From the NCBI GenBank assembly GCA_021736615.1, contig JAIPFN010000129.1, positions 1 to 15,035 of the forward strand: a stretch of 15,035 nucleotides of DNA, written 5' to 3'. The first letter of the stretch is position 1. Every line of letters starts with the position of its first letter. Under the pieces are notes generated by a model. It worked only from the letters and a program-made list of their open reading frames with translations. It ran no database searches and was not told where the DNA came from. The stretch comes from Phycisphaerae bacterium. Its GTDB lineage: Bacteria; Planctomycetota; Phycisphaerae; Sedimentisphaerales; Anaerohalosphaeraceae. A program made the position numbers and the translations under genes. Of the stretch, positions 6,469-13,455 are shown in pieces.

Positions 6469-9186
6469 ATGGCAAAGAATAAGAAAATGGTATATTTCTT
6501 CGGCGGCGGAAAAGCCGAAGGTAATGCAACCATGAAAGAGTTGCTCGGTGGCAAAGGTGCCAATCTTGCAGAAATGTCGAGCCTCGGTGTTCCGGTGCCA
6601 GGCGGCTTTACGATCGCCACAAGCGTCTGTGACGAATACAACAAGAAAAAAGGTAAATGGCCCGCAGGTCTTCTCGAGCAAGTCGAAGAAAATGTCAAGA
6701 AACTTGAAGATGTCATGGGCGCAAAATTCGGCGATCCCAGCAATCCTCTTCTTGTAAGTGTTCGCAGCGGTGCGGCAGTTTCCATGCCCGGTATGATGGA
6801 CACTGTTTTGAACCTTGGTCTTAACGATTCAGTTATCGAAGGCATCATCGCAAAGACGGGCAACGCAAGATTCGCATATGACATCTACCGCAGGTTCATC
6901 GACATGTTCGGCGACGTTGTAATGGGTTGTCATCATGAGCATTTTGAAAATGTGATCCATGCAGCGAAAGTTAAAGCGGGCGTTGAAGTTGACAGTGATC
7001 TTTCGGCTGACCAGCTTAAGGACGTAGTCGACAAGTACAAAGCGATCTACAAAAAGCATGTTGGCAAAATGTTCCCGCAGGACGGTATGTCTCAGCTCAA
7101 GCTGGCAGTCAACGCCGTATTCGACTCATGGAATCTGCCAAGAGCCAAGAAGTATCGTGAGCTTAACAACATTACCGGCCTTCTCGGTACAGCCGTAAAC
7201 GTTCAGGCGATGGTATTCGGTAACATGGGCGACGACTGCGGTACAGGCGTTTGCTTTACACGTAACCCCTCGACCGGTAAGAAAGAGTTCTACGGCGAGT
7301 TCCTGATGAACGCACAGGGCGAAGACGTCGTTGCCGGTATCCGAACACCGGTACCGCTAAACAAGCTCAGCAAGGTTATGCCAAAGGCTTACAAAGAGCT
7401 GACCGCATTGATGACCAGGCTCGAAAAGCACTACAAAGACATGCAGGATATGGAATTCACTATCCAGCAGAGAAAACTTTACATTCTTCAGACCCGCGGC
7501 GGTAAACGTACGGCAGCTGCTGCTGTTAAATGTGCGGTAGATATGGTTAACGAAAAACTGATCACCGTCGAAACTGCTGTCGGTCGTGTTACCCCTGATC
7601 AGCTTGACCGGCTTTTGCATCCTTCGTTCGATTCAAAGGCTAAGCGTGAGGTTATGACATCAGGCCTTCCCGCTTCACCGGGTGCCGCGGTAGGTCAGGC
7701 AGTATTTACTGCTGATGAAGCTGAAAAATGGAAAGCTGACGGCAAGACGGTTATACTCGTAAGACTTGAGACCAGCCCTGAAGACATCGGCGGCATGGAC
7801 GCAGCTGTCGGTATCCTTACCGCTCGCGGCGGAATGACAAGCCACGCTGCTGTAGTTGCACGCGGCATGGGTAAATGTTGTGTTGCTGGTGTTAGCGATA
7901 TCAACATCGACGAAAAAGGTAAAAAGTTCTCAGTCGGCAAGACAGTTATCAAACAGGGTGACTGGATCAGCCTGGACGGTACAAGCGGCCAGGTCATCAA
8001 GGGCCAGGTTCCTACGGTTGAGCCAAAACTCTCCGGCGAATTCGGCAAGTTCATGACAATGTGCGACAAGGTTCGCAAGCTTGGTGTTCGCACGAACGCC
8101 GACACACCGGCTGACGCCAAGAGAGCTCGCGACTTCGGTGCCGAAGGTATCGGCCTTTGCCGTACAGAGCATATGTTCTTCGAAGGCGAACGCATCTGGC
8201 CTGTACGGTCGATGATCCTCGCAGCTGAAGATTACACGAAGATGCTTCAGGAAATGAGCGACACCAATTGTCCTAAGGAAAAGAAAGCAATCGAAAAGAA
8301 TTACTCAGTTGCTAAGAAACAGTTTGAAGGCGCTCTTCAGAAACTCCTGCCTTACCAGAGAAAAGACTTTGTCGGCATCTTTAAGGCTATGGTTGGTCTT
8401 CCTGTAACAGTTCGTCTGTTGGATCCTCCGCTGCATGAGTTCCTCCCGCAGGAAAAAGACAACCAGGCTGAAATGGCTCGTCGTCTTAAAGTTACTCCAA
8501 AGCAGGTTAAAGAAGAAGTTGAAAAGCTTCACGAGTTCAATCCAATGCTCGGTCATCGCGGCTGTCGTCTGGCTGTGACTTATCCGGCTATCTACAGGAT
8601 GCAGGCACGTGCTATCATCGAAGCGGCTCTGGCAGTTAAGAAGGGCGGCAAGGTCGTTCTTCCTGAGATCATGATTCCGCTTATCGGTTCTGTCGAAGAG
8701 CTAAAGCTTGTCAAGGATGATGTTATTGACGAGATCAACATGGTATTCAAAGAGAAGAAGACCAAGATCAAATACATGTTAGGAACAATGATCGAAGTTC
8801 CTCGTGCTGCTCTTACTGCTGACCTAGTTGCTGCAGAAGCTGAATTCTTTAGCTTCGGCACAAACGACCTGACTCAGATGACTATGGGCTTTTCACGTGA
8901 CGACGCCGGCAAGTTCCTTGGCGACTATGTCAAGCACGGTATCTATGCTGTCGATCCGTTCCAGGCACTGGACCAGACGGGTGTCGGTAAACTCGTTGAG
9001 ATGGGTATTAAGCTTGGCCGCAGCGTCAACAAGAAGCTCAAAGTGGGTATCTGCGGCGAGCATGGCGGCGAACCTGCAAGTATCGATTTCTGCCACAGAG
9101 TGGGTATGAACTATGTTTCATGTTCTCCGTTCCGTGTGCCGATCGCACGTCTTGCGGCAGCACAGGCAGCTCTTAGAAACAAATAA
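6469..9186 (+). CDS. ppdK: Pyruvate, phosphate dikinase
   Basis: PPDK interconverts pyruvate + ATP + Pi and phosphoenolpyruvate + AMP + PPi in the cytosol. It serves gluconeogenesis, or PPi-saving glycolysis in anaerobes. The 905-residue length is slightly above the usual 870-890. Visible parts in order: the N-terminal ATP-grasp nucleotide-binding domain (ELLGGKGANLAEM near 24-36, VSVRSGAAVSMPGMMDTV near 95, GTGVCFTRNPSTGKKEFYGE near 260); the swivelling phospho-histidine domain with TARGGMTSHAAVVARG, catalytic His459; and the C-terminal PEP/pyruvate barrel with GTNDLTQMTMGFSRDDA near 797 and GICGEHGGEP containing the acid/base Cys862. Start: ATG with AGGAG nine bases upstream. It is monocistronic, with a consensus promoter, a repeat-bearing leader and an intrinsic terminator. 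PEP synthase and enzyme I are excluded by the PPDK-type N-terminus and length. Confidence 0.97.
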   Translation: MAKNKKMVYFFGGGKAEGNATMKELLGGKGANLAEMSSLGVPVPGGFTIATSVCDEYNKKKGKWPAGLLEQVEENVKKLEDVMGAKFGDPSNPLLVSVRSGAAVSMPGMMDTVLNLGLNDSVIEGIIAKTGNARFAYDIYRRFIDMFGDVVMGCHHEHFENVIHAAKVKAGVEVDSDLSADQLKDVVDKYKAIYKKHVGKMFPQDGMSQLKLAVNAVFDSWNLPRAKKYRELNNITGLLGTAVNVQAMVFGNMGDDCGTGVCFTRNPSTGKKEFYGEFLMNAQGEDVVAGIRTPVPLNKLSKVMPKAYKELTALMTRLEKHYKDMQDMEFTIQQRKLYILQTRGGKRTAAAAVKCAVDMVNEKLITVETAVGRVTPDQLDRLLHPSFDSKAKREVMTSGLPASPGAAVGQAVFTADEAEKWKADGKTVILVRLETSPEDIGGMDAAVGILTARGGMTSHAAVVARGMGKCCVAGVSDINIDEKGKKFSVGKTVIKQGDWISLDGTSGQVIKGQVPTVEPKLSGEFGKFMTMCDKVRKLGVRTNADTPADAKRARDFGAEGIGLCRTEHMFFEGERIWPVRSMILAAEDYTKMLQEMSDTNCPKEKKAIEKNYSVAKKQFEGALQKLLPYQRKDFVGIFKAMVGLPVTVRLLDPPLHEFLPQEKDNQAEMARRLKVTPKQVKEEVEKLHEFNPMLGHRGCRLAVTYPAIYRMQARAIIEAALAVKKGGKVVLPEIMIPLIGSVEELKLVKDDVIDEINMVFKEKKTKIKYMLGTMIEVPRAALTADLVAAEAEFFSFGTNDLTQMTMGFSRDDAGKFLGDYVKHGIYAVDPFQALDQTGVGKLVEMGIKLGRSVNKKLKVGICGEHGGEPASIDFCHRVGMNYVSCSPFRVPIARLAAAQAALRNK

Positions 9187-9209
9187 GAAGCGGTTTATAT
9201 TGTAATATT

Positions 9210-9246
9210 AAAAGGTGCGTTGGTTTCGGCTGACGCACCTTTTTTT
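9210..9246 (+). terminator. Intrinsic terminator of ppdK
   Basis: The arms aaaaggtgcgt (9210-9220) and acgcacctttt (9233-9243) give 11 perfect pairs around a 12-base loop and run directly into a T tract ending at 9246. It is 24 bases after the ppdK stop. Confidence 0.92.
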
Positions 9247-9250
9247 GTGG

Positions 9251-9278
9251 GTGTAAAGCGTAAGGCGTAAGGCGTAAG
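9251..9278. repeat. Tandem heptamers GCGTAAG
   Basis: Three identical GCGTAAG units (9258, 9265, 9272) are preceded by a degenerate one, GTGTAAA (9251). The tract starts right after the ppdK terminator and is non-coding. Confidence 0.75.
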
Positions 9279-9339
9279 AAGAAAAGGGAGCAGGGGCTGG
9301 GGTTTTCGAGTTTCATTTTGTTATGATATGTTTTTTTTG

Positions 9340-9381
9340 AATATCCAATATCCAACACGGAATATCGAAAAATGAAGTGTG
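9340..9381. repeat. Degenerate tandem heptamers, consensus AATATCC
   Basis: In seven-base register the units are AATATCC, AATATCC, AACACGG, AATATCG, AAAAATG and AAGTGTG. The first two are identical and the fourth differs by one base; the last two are marginal. The tract lies just beyond the C-terminal end of dinD, in the convergent gap with ppdK. Confidence 0.55.
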
Positions 9382-9414
9382 CTCTACGGGATTACTTTGT
9401 ATCAATTGTTTTTG

Positions 9415-10269
9415 TTATTCCTGACCAGGCAGTTTTCCGGATTTCTTTTCCAGTCTTTTGTTGTCCGAACTTACTCTTCTCTCCAGTTTTTTTAAGTCTT
9501 CTTCGGGCGGGAGTTTTTCCGGTTTAATTCCGCGGTCGCCGAGCATTTCACGAACGCTTTCATTGTTTTGAACGTGTTCATCTGTTATAGCTTCCTCGCC
9601 GTGCATATCTTCCTGGTGAACATTATGGTTGGTCATTTCTGTTGCCAGGTTCTTTGCGGCGATTGTCAATGTCGGCAGAAAGTCAGCTAACGGGCGAGTT
9701 TCGATAATCCCGAATTTTTCCTTCATCGCCTTTGTCGTATACCCACCAAACAACGCGGCATCTCCTTTCGAGCAAATTCTGCCAAAACCTTTGTCATCAA
9801 CTCCACGCTCATAAATATTCTCGGAAAGTACCTTCTCAGATTCCCTAAGTTTTTTTCGTGCGTCTAATCTGGTTTGCAAACGCATACGTTCTTCAATCAA
9901 TTCCTGCTTGCGGGTCTGCAATGCAAAATAGCTCTGGGCAAAAGCAATAGGATCTTTGCGAGGGTCTCCATTTTGGGCCAAGAGATAGCAGGCATAAGGA
10001 GTAAGCATAAAATCCTCGATGGCCCGTTTGCCGCCTTTACCATGAACAATTGTTTTAGTAATACTACGGAAATGCCTATCTGGATCATGCCCAGATGTCT
10101 GACAAGATTCAATTGCTCGTTTAATCGCAGTAAGAAAGTTCTCCCATTTAGTATAGCCTAATGGTGTCTGAATCTCTCTTGCAAACCAAAACTCAATATC
10201 TCCCTCAGGTTCTGATTGTACTAATAAGTCAAACTGATTCTGCAACCTTAAGACACTTTGCTTGCTCAT
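9415..10269 (-). CDS. dinD: DNA damage-inducible protein D (DinD)
   Basis: This 284-residue protein is recognisable as the DinD family by QNQFDLLVQ, EFWFAREIQTPLGYTKWENF, ATP-independent-looking helical middle TPYACYLLAQNGDPRKDPIAFAQSYF, and the C-terminal ALFGGYTTKAMKEKFGI and LATEMTNHNV segments. E. coli DinD (274 residues) is SOS-induced and has been reported to act on RecA filaments, opposing strand exchange. The ATG at 10269 was chosen because AGGAG lies five bases upstream; an in-frame TTG at 10290 would fall inside a palindrome. The C-terminal 50 residues are highly charged. It follows the unknown membrane-protein gene on the same strand by 78 bases. Neither a CTGT-N8-ACAG nor a GAAC-N4-GTTC LexA box is visible; the palindrome at 10285-10314 is the only operator-like site. 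Confidence 0.9.
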   Translation of the reverse strand: MSKQSVLRLQNQFDLLVQSEPEGDIEFWFAREIQTPLGYTKWENFLTAIKRAIESCQTSGHDPDRHFRSITKTIVHGKGGKRAIEDFMLTPYACYLLAQNGDPRKDPIAFAQSYFALQTRKQELIEERMRLQTRLDARKKLRESEKVLSENIYERGVDDKGFGRICSKGDAALFGGYTTKAMKEKFGIIETRPLADFLPTLTIAAKNLATEMTNHNVHQEDMHGEEAITDEHVQNNESVREMLGDRGIKPEKLPPEEDLKKLERRVSSDNKRLEKKSGKLPGQE

Positions 10270-10284
10270 AATAACTCCTTTCCT

Positions 10285-10314
10285 GATCAATTTCCTGGCG
10301 CCGGGAAATTGATC
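10285..10314. promoter_or_regulatory. 30-bp near-perfect palindrome upstream of dinD
   Basis: The arms gatcaatttcc and ggaaattgatc (11 pairs each) flank a T-G mismatch pair and the palindromic core GGCGCC. Only one of 15 base pairs is imperfect. It lies 16-45 bases before the dinD ATG. No U-run follows in either direction, so an operator or a leader hairpin is more likely than a terminator. Confidence 0.7.
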
Positions 10315-10347
10315 TAATAACTCAAAAACAGCGTTTTTGATGAAATC

Positions 10348-11064
10348 CTACAAGCTGCTTCTATCAAAAATATACACTCCCGGCTGAATTGGACGTCTGT
10401 ATTCAAATTCAACCTCATTCAGCATAATGAACCCTTCCTTTGGTGTTTCCATGTCTTCCATTCCGATTCTTATTCCCCAGGACACTAAACCACCTCCCCA
10501 TTCGAACTCTACATACCTGCCATTATTAAAGTTGCTAAATTGCATGAATTGAGGCTTAAAGCTTGTTATTGCTTCAGGTAGTTTTCCGGGATACTGTTCA
10601 ATATTGTTATATCCTTGCCCTGAATACTCATCTGGCAGATGTACCAACCATTCTCGAATTGCCGAAATATCAACCTCCTTTGCAACCCATTTTTCGTAGC
10701 CATTGAAAAAAAGTATAACACCGGCTTTTTGAGGAAAGATAGGCAATATTGTCGATAATGGCAGAAATGCAAAAATACAAAGTGAAATCTTTATCCAATC
10801 GGATTTTTTAGTTTTACGAACTTTAATTAAAACTCTAACTAAGTGAACAACAATGATGATGAATATAATTGAGGAGATAGCGTAAGATAGCAAATAATCA
10901 AGGAAAGAAAATAGTGAAAAAGTTGCATCGTTAACCAGCCCTCCCTTATAGTCTAGCTTTGTTATATGAAGATTGTGGTAGATCGCCACGTAAAGTGAGC
11001 AGACAATTAGTATTAAATTAAACCAATTGTTTATAAGCAACGATTTGACTCTATCATACTGCAT
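10348..11064 (-). CDS. Membrane protein of unknown function
   Basis: This 238-residue protein is not recognised. Hydrophobic segments lie at about 13-30 (NWFNLILIVCSLYVAIYH), 54-80 (LDYLLSYAISSIIFIIIVVHL) and 91-112 (IKISLCIFAFLPLSTILPIF). They are separated by a basic loop, KVRKTKKSDW. A soluble C-terminal half of about 120 residues, rich in Trp, Tyr and Glu, follows (FEWGGGLVSWGIRIGM, EFEYRRPIQPGVYIFDRSSL). AGGAG precedes the ATG at 11064. The gene looks more AT-rich than ppdK or the AOR locus, which may mark an acquired or fast-evolving gene. It has its own good promoter and lies 78 bases upstream of dinD, so it could share a transcript with it. Confidence 0.75.
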   Translation of the reverse strand: MQYDRVKSLLINNWFNLILIVCSLYVAIYHNLHITKLDYKGGLVNDATFSLFSFLDYLLSYAISSIIFIIIVVHLVRVLIKVRKTKKSDWIKISLCIFAFLPLSTILPIFPQKAGVILFFNGYEKWVAKEVDISAIREWLVHLPDEYSGQGYNNIEQYPGKLPEAITSFKPQFMQFSNFNNGRYVEFEWGGGLVSWGIRIGMEDMETPKEGFIMLNEVEFEYRRPIQPGVYIFDRSSL

Positions 11065-11109
11065 TTAAGACTCCTGCTAATTCCCATCAATATTCCTGAC
11101 CTTAGAAGT

Positions 11110-11138
11110 ATAATACTTTAAGGGGTTGGGTTTGTCAA
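11110..11138 (-). promoter_or_regulatory. Promoter of the membrane-protein gene
   Basis: On the minus strand TTGACA (11138-11133), 17 bases, then TATTAT (11115-11110): six of six and five of six matches with the optimal spacer. Initiation near 11103 would give a leader of about 39 bases to the ATG at 11064. Confidence 0.7.
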
Positions 11139-11364
11139 GCTGGAATAATCACCGAAATCGGATGATCGGGTTGAACATTGTGCTGCTTATGGCGTATTCT
11201 TGTTTGTCTATTTTATCAACGGCAGTGGTGGATATGTGGTTAAGATTGCTGGAACGTTGAAAGTTAACTTAGGCAGGTAAAACCCGCATCAAGCGTGGTG
11301 TGAATTTCTCGGAAATGTAAAATAGTATAGAACCTGTAAACACTATTTTCCGTATAATCATTAG

Positions 11365-11387
11365 AATAGTTTCGAAAGGAGACTATT
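11365..11387 (+). promoter_or_regulatory. Hairpin enclosing a Shine-Dalgarno
   Basis: AATAGTTTC (11365-11373) pairs with GAGACTATT (11379-11387) through nine pairs, one of them a G-U wobble, around the loop GAAAG. The AAGGAG Shine-Dalgarno (11376-11381) lies half in the loop and half in the stem, and the stem ends at the base before an ATG. A third copy of the arm, ACTATT, at 11342-11347 could pair with AATAGT instead. Confidence 0.5.
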
Positions 11388-11465
11388 ATGATTACGGCAG
11401 CGATTAACGTTTTCAGGTCAACGGCGACATGCCAGAACAGGGGGCCGCCCGTATTTTCTATATGA
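11388..11465 (+). CDS. Possible 25-residue small ORF
   Basis: The ATG at 11388 follows AAGGAG with six-base spacing, an ideal ribosome binding site, and the frame encodes 25 residues (MITAAINVFRSTATCQNRGP then PVFSI) before TGA. It has no transmembrane segment or known motif. It may be a leader peptide upstream of the hemerythrin gene, a stand-alone small protein, or chance. The strong ribosome binding site inside a hairpin is the main argument for it. Confidence 0.3.
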   Translation: MITAAINVFRSTATCQNRGPPVFSI

Positions 11466-11557
11466 AGCAAATTGTGTGCGCATTTGCAGTATAATCGCAG
11501 GCGGGTTCATTTGAGGCAACTAACAATAATATAAACCTGATCCTGGAGGGCCGTAAA

Positions 11558-12325
11558 ATGGATAAAATACAAACTAACAATAATGCAGATGCGATCACCC
11601 GTTTACTCGAACGGATCAGCAACGGAGAAAACCCAAAGAAGCTTAGAATAGAAGCAACGCGGCTTATGAGCGGCGTTCAAGCCGTAGATATCGCCCAGGC
11701 CGAGCAGAACCTCATCGAAAGCGGCATATCCGAAAATATTGTTCACAACCTGTCTTCGGCATTTATGCTGATGGGAATGCTTGATGACCATATCATCAAC
11801 ATCAAGGCCAAACTTGCCAATAACCACATCATACGCAAAGTTATCGCCGAACACGATCTTACCCGCTGTTATCTAGCTGATCTTGAAGACCTGACCAAAG
11901 AGATCGACGAGATAGAAACGATAACGGATGTTAGCTTGCAGTTTCGCAAGCTAACGCATTTGATCGAACACCTCGACGCGATGGAAGAACATATCGAACG
12001 CGAAGAGGATGTCATTTTTCCGATGCTGAAAAAACACGGCTGGAAGGCACTGTGCCGCGCCTCGCAAAGCGATCATGTTTATATCCGCATTGCGGTGAGC
12101 GACCTTGTAAAACTGATCGCCGGCTTTAAGCAATCAAAGACCGACGAGTTCAAAATCCGCCTTAAGTCCATCACGAAATATCTGTGTCCGCGAATGAAGG
12201 ACCATCTGTTCCAGGAAGAAAACATCCTATACCCGATCGCGCTGGAGTTGATACGCGATAAAAATATATGGGACAGAATGAAAGACGTATGCGACGAGAT
12301 TGGATACTGCGGAGTACACGTCTGA
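11558..12325 (+). CDS. DUF438 / hemerythrin HHE domain protein
   Basis: This 255-residue cytoplasmic protein has two parts. Residues about 10-75 match the DUF438 N-terminal helical domain (LLERISNGENPKKLRIEATR, VDIAQAEQNLIESGI). Residues 88-230 form a hemerythrin four-helix bundle with candidate di-iron ligands His90, His99, His134 or His138, the pair HIERE (His145, Glu149), His173, and the pair HLFQE (His216, Glu220). Such proteins bind O2, NO or peroxide at a di-iron centre, or take part in iron-sulfur repair and redox sensing. Many DUF438 proteins continue with a PAS domain; this one stops at CGVHV without it. GGAGG precedes the ATG at 11558. It stands alone, convergent with the AOR locus, which has an oxygen-sensitive enzyme. 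A protective or sensing role is inferred. Confidence 0.88.
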   Translation: MDKIQTNNNADAITRLLERISNGENPKKLRIEATRLMSGVQAVDIAQAEQNLIESGISENIVHNLSSAFMLMGMLDDHIINIKAKLANNHIIRKVIAEHDLTRCYLADLEDLTKEIDEIETITDVSLQFRKLTHLIEHLDAMEEHIEREEDVIFPMLKKHGWKALCRASQSDHVYIRIAVSDLVKLIAGFKQSKTDEFKIRLKSITKYLCPRMKDHLFQEENILYPIALELIRDKNIWDRMKDVCDEIGYCGVHV

Positions 12326-12357
12326 AATTATTATTGATGATTTATAATTTATGATTG

Positions 12358-13182
12358 TTATAGATCGATAGTTTGCCAGTCGTTTTCTAACAGGTCGAAG
12401 AAGAGTATCTGTTCTTTTCTTGCGGTTTCTTTGCCGGCTAATATTTTTATTCCTTTTGCCGCCATTATGCTTGCCGTTGCCGCTGCCGTAAACGGCGGGG
12501 TTCCGGTTTCGTCTTCGATTCCGGTCTTCTGACCTTTGTAAATAATATCCAGTATAGTACTGTTGGGCCAGACCATCGCGACTTGTCCGTACCAGCCGGC
12601 GATTGCTCCGTGGATCATTGGAAGGTTGTGCGAGGCGCATTTTTCGGCGAGTGATATTCTGTCTGGAATGTTATCGAGACAGTCAAATACAATATCCGCA
12701 CTTTCCCAGTCACCGTTTTCGATTTCGGCAAATTTACAGGGGCGTCCCTTAAACTCTACGGCAGGGTTGACTTTCTCGATTCGTTTTTTTGCCTCGTCTA
12801 CTTTTTTCTTACCAAGCGTATCGGTCGCCGACAACAACTGGCGGTTAAGGTTTGTCGCGTCAAATACGTCGTAGTCTATACCAATGATCGTACCTACACC
12901 GGCTCTTGCACATTGCTCTATTATATGTCCGCCAAGCCCGCCAAGCCCGCAGACTATGATAGTACTTTCGAGAAGTTTCTTCTGCCCGTCAAAACCGAGC
13001 GTGCCGATATTGCGTCTGTATCGCAGCGGTTCAATTGCCTTGTCGAGCGCATACCACTCGATGGCTCTAAATGAAATGCCGGTTTCATTTGAGATCGCCT
13101 GAGTATCTTCGATTGAAAGTTCGGCAAGGTTTCTCGCAGAAAACCGCCCGGCTAGAATTGATATTTCTTTTTCAGTCAGCAT
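12358..13182 (-). CDS. E1-like ThiF/MoeB/HesA family adenylyltransferase
   Basis: This 274-residue protein of the ThiF/MoeB superfamily adenylates the C-terminal Gly-Gly of small sulfur carriers. It shows a 50-residue helical N-terminal extension, then RYRRNIGTLGFDGQKKL (54-70, cf. MoeB), the nucleotide-binding IIVCGLGGLGGH (75-86), IDYDVFDATNLNRQ (102-115) with Asp103, Asn113 and Arg114, and the FDCLDN block near 166-171. The CxxC zinc pairs found in many MoeB/ThiF proteins are absent. Its start shares one base with the stop of the MoaD-like gene (TGATG), so translation is coupled. Position in the AOR operon argues that it serves the neighbouring carrier for tungstopterin synthesis rather than thiamine, which is inference. 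The gene converges with the hemerythrin gene, 32 bases apart. Confidence 0.9.
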   Translation of the reverse strand: MLTEKEISILAGRFSARNLAELSIEDTQAISNETGISFRAIEWYALDKAIEPLRYRRNIGTLGFDGQKKLLESTIIVCGLGGLGGHIIEQCARAGVGTIIGIDYDVFDATNLNRQLLSATDTLGKKKVDEAKKRIEKVNPAVEFKGRPCKFAEIENGDWESADIVFDCLDNIPDRISLAEKCASHNLPMIHGAIAGWYGQVAMVWPNSTILDIIYKGQKTGIEDETGTPPFTAAATASIMAAKGIKILAGKETARKEQILFFDLLENDWQTIDL

Positions 13183-13406
13183 CAGCCGCCCCCTACTGCC
13201 GGGAAAATCGCTACCGTATCGCCGGCGTTTAAAATCACATCTTCGTTACTGTGTCTGCCATTAACCAAAAGTATCCCAACATCCTTTTTGCTTATATCAA
13301 GTTTCGTAAGAAGTCCACCAAGAAGAAGACCTTCAGGCAGCTGCATTTCCTTAACCTTGAAACGTTCCTGCCTGAAGGTCGCAAAAAGTCTTACTTCTAA
13401 AAGCAT
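13182..13406 (-). CDS. MoaD/ThiS-family small sulfur carrier protein
   Basis: This 74-residue ubiquitin-like protein (MLLEVRLFATFRQERFKV at the start, DTVAIFPAVGGG at the end) has the length, beta-grasp pattern and C-terminal Gly-Gly of MoaD/ThiS. The Gly-Gly carboxylate is adenylated by the E1 partner and converted to thiocarboxylate to donate sulfur to molybdopterin-type or thiazole precursors. The E1 partner is encoded immediately downstream with a one-base overlap, and the aldehyde oxidoreductase gene is upstream. AGGAA precedes the ATG at 13406. MoaD-like carriers next to AOR genes recur in anaerobes, which supports a tungstopterin role over thiamine. Confidence 0.92.
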   Translation of the reverse strand: MLLEVRLFATFRQERFKVKEMQLPEGLLLGGLLTKLDISKKDVGILLVNGRHSNEDVILNAGDTVAIFPAVGGG

Positions 13407-13430
13407 GTTTCAATTCCTAACGCCTGATCG

Positions 13431-13446
13431 GAGAGCTTGCGCTCTC
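13431..13446 (-). other. GNRA-tetraloop hairpin between the AOR and carrier genes
   Basis: In the mRNA sense (minus strand) GAGAGC-GCAA-GCTCTC forms a six-pair stem closed by a GCAA tetraloop. It lies in the 49-base gap between the AOR stop and the MoaD-like start. No U-run follows, so it is more likely a stability or processing element, or chance. Confidence 0.5.
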
Positions 13447-13455
13447 GCGCTTTTA

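Larger units (their letters stand above)
11139..11557. other. Long spacer with no confident gene
   Basis: Between the minus-strand promoter and the hemerythrin gene there is no recognised protein or structural RNA. A 43-codon open stretch (11149-11280, plus strand) ends in GSGGYVVKIAGTLKVNLGR and has no ATG, GTG or ribosome binding site; it might be a coding remnant. Further along are a TATAAT at 11353-11358 without a good -35, a hairpin and short ORF at 11365-11465, and TATAAT at 11490-11495 preceded by the inverted repeat GCAAAT (11467-11472) / ATTTGC (11482-11487). The last could be the promoter and operator of the hemerythrin gene. Confidence 0.5.

Noticed and set aside
6445..9109. Several antisense and out-of-frame open frames in ppdK
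   Set aside because: All overlap a continuous 905-residue enzyme with complete motifs.
9415..10269. Phage antirepressor (BRO/KilA-N type) instead of DinD
   Set aside because: The whole length follows the DinD pattern and no phage genes are nearby.
11264..11470. 68-codon minus-strand frame with a hydrophobic stretch
   Set aside because: It starts at TTG with no Shine-Dalgarno and overlaps the plus-strand ribosome binding site region; no recognisable family.
12325..12350. AT-rich inverted repeat AAATTAT/ATAATTT between convergent genes
   Set aside because: Seven A-T pairs with a 12-base loop and no GC stem: too weak to call a terminator.
12227..12640. 137-codon minus-strand frame across the convergent gap
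   Set aside because: Out of frame with the E1-like gene; Arg/Asn-rich shadow translation.
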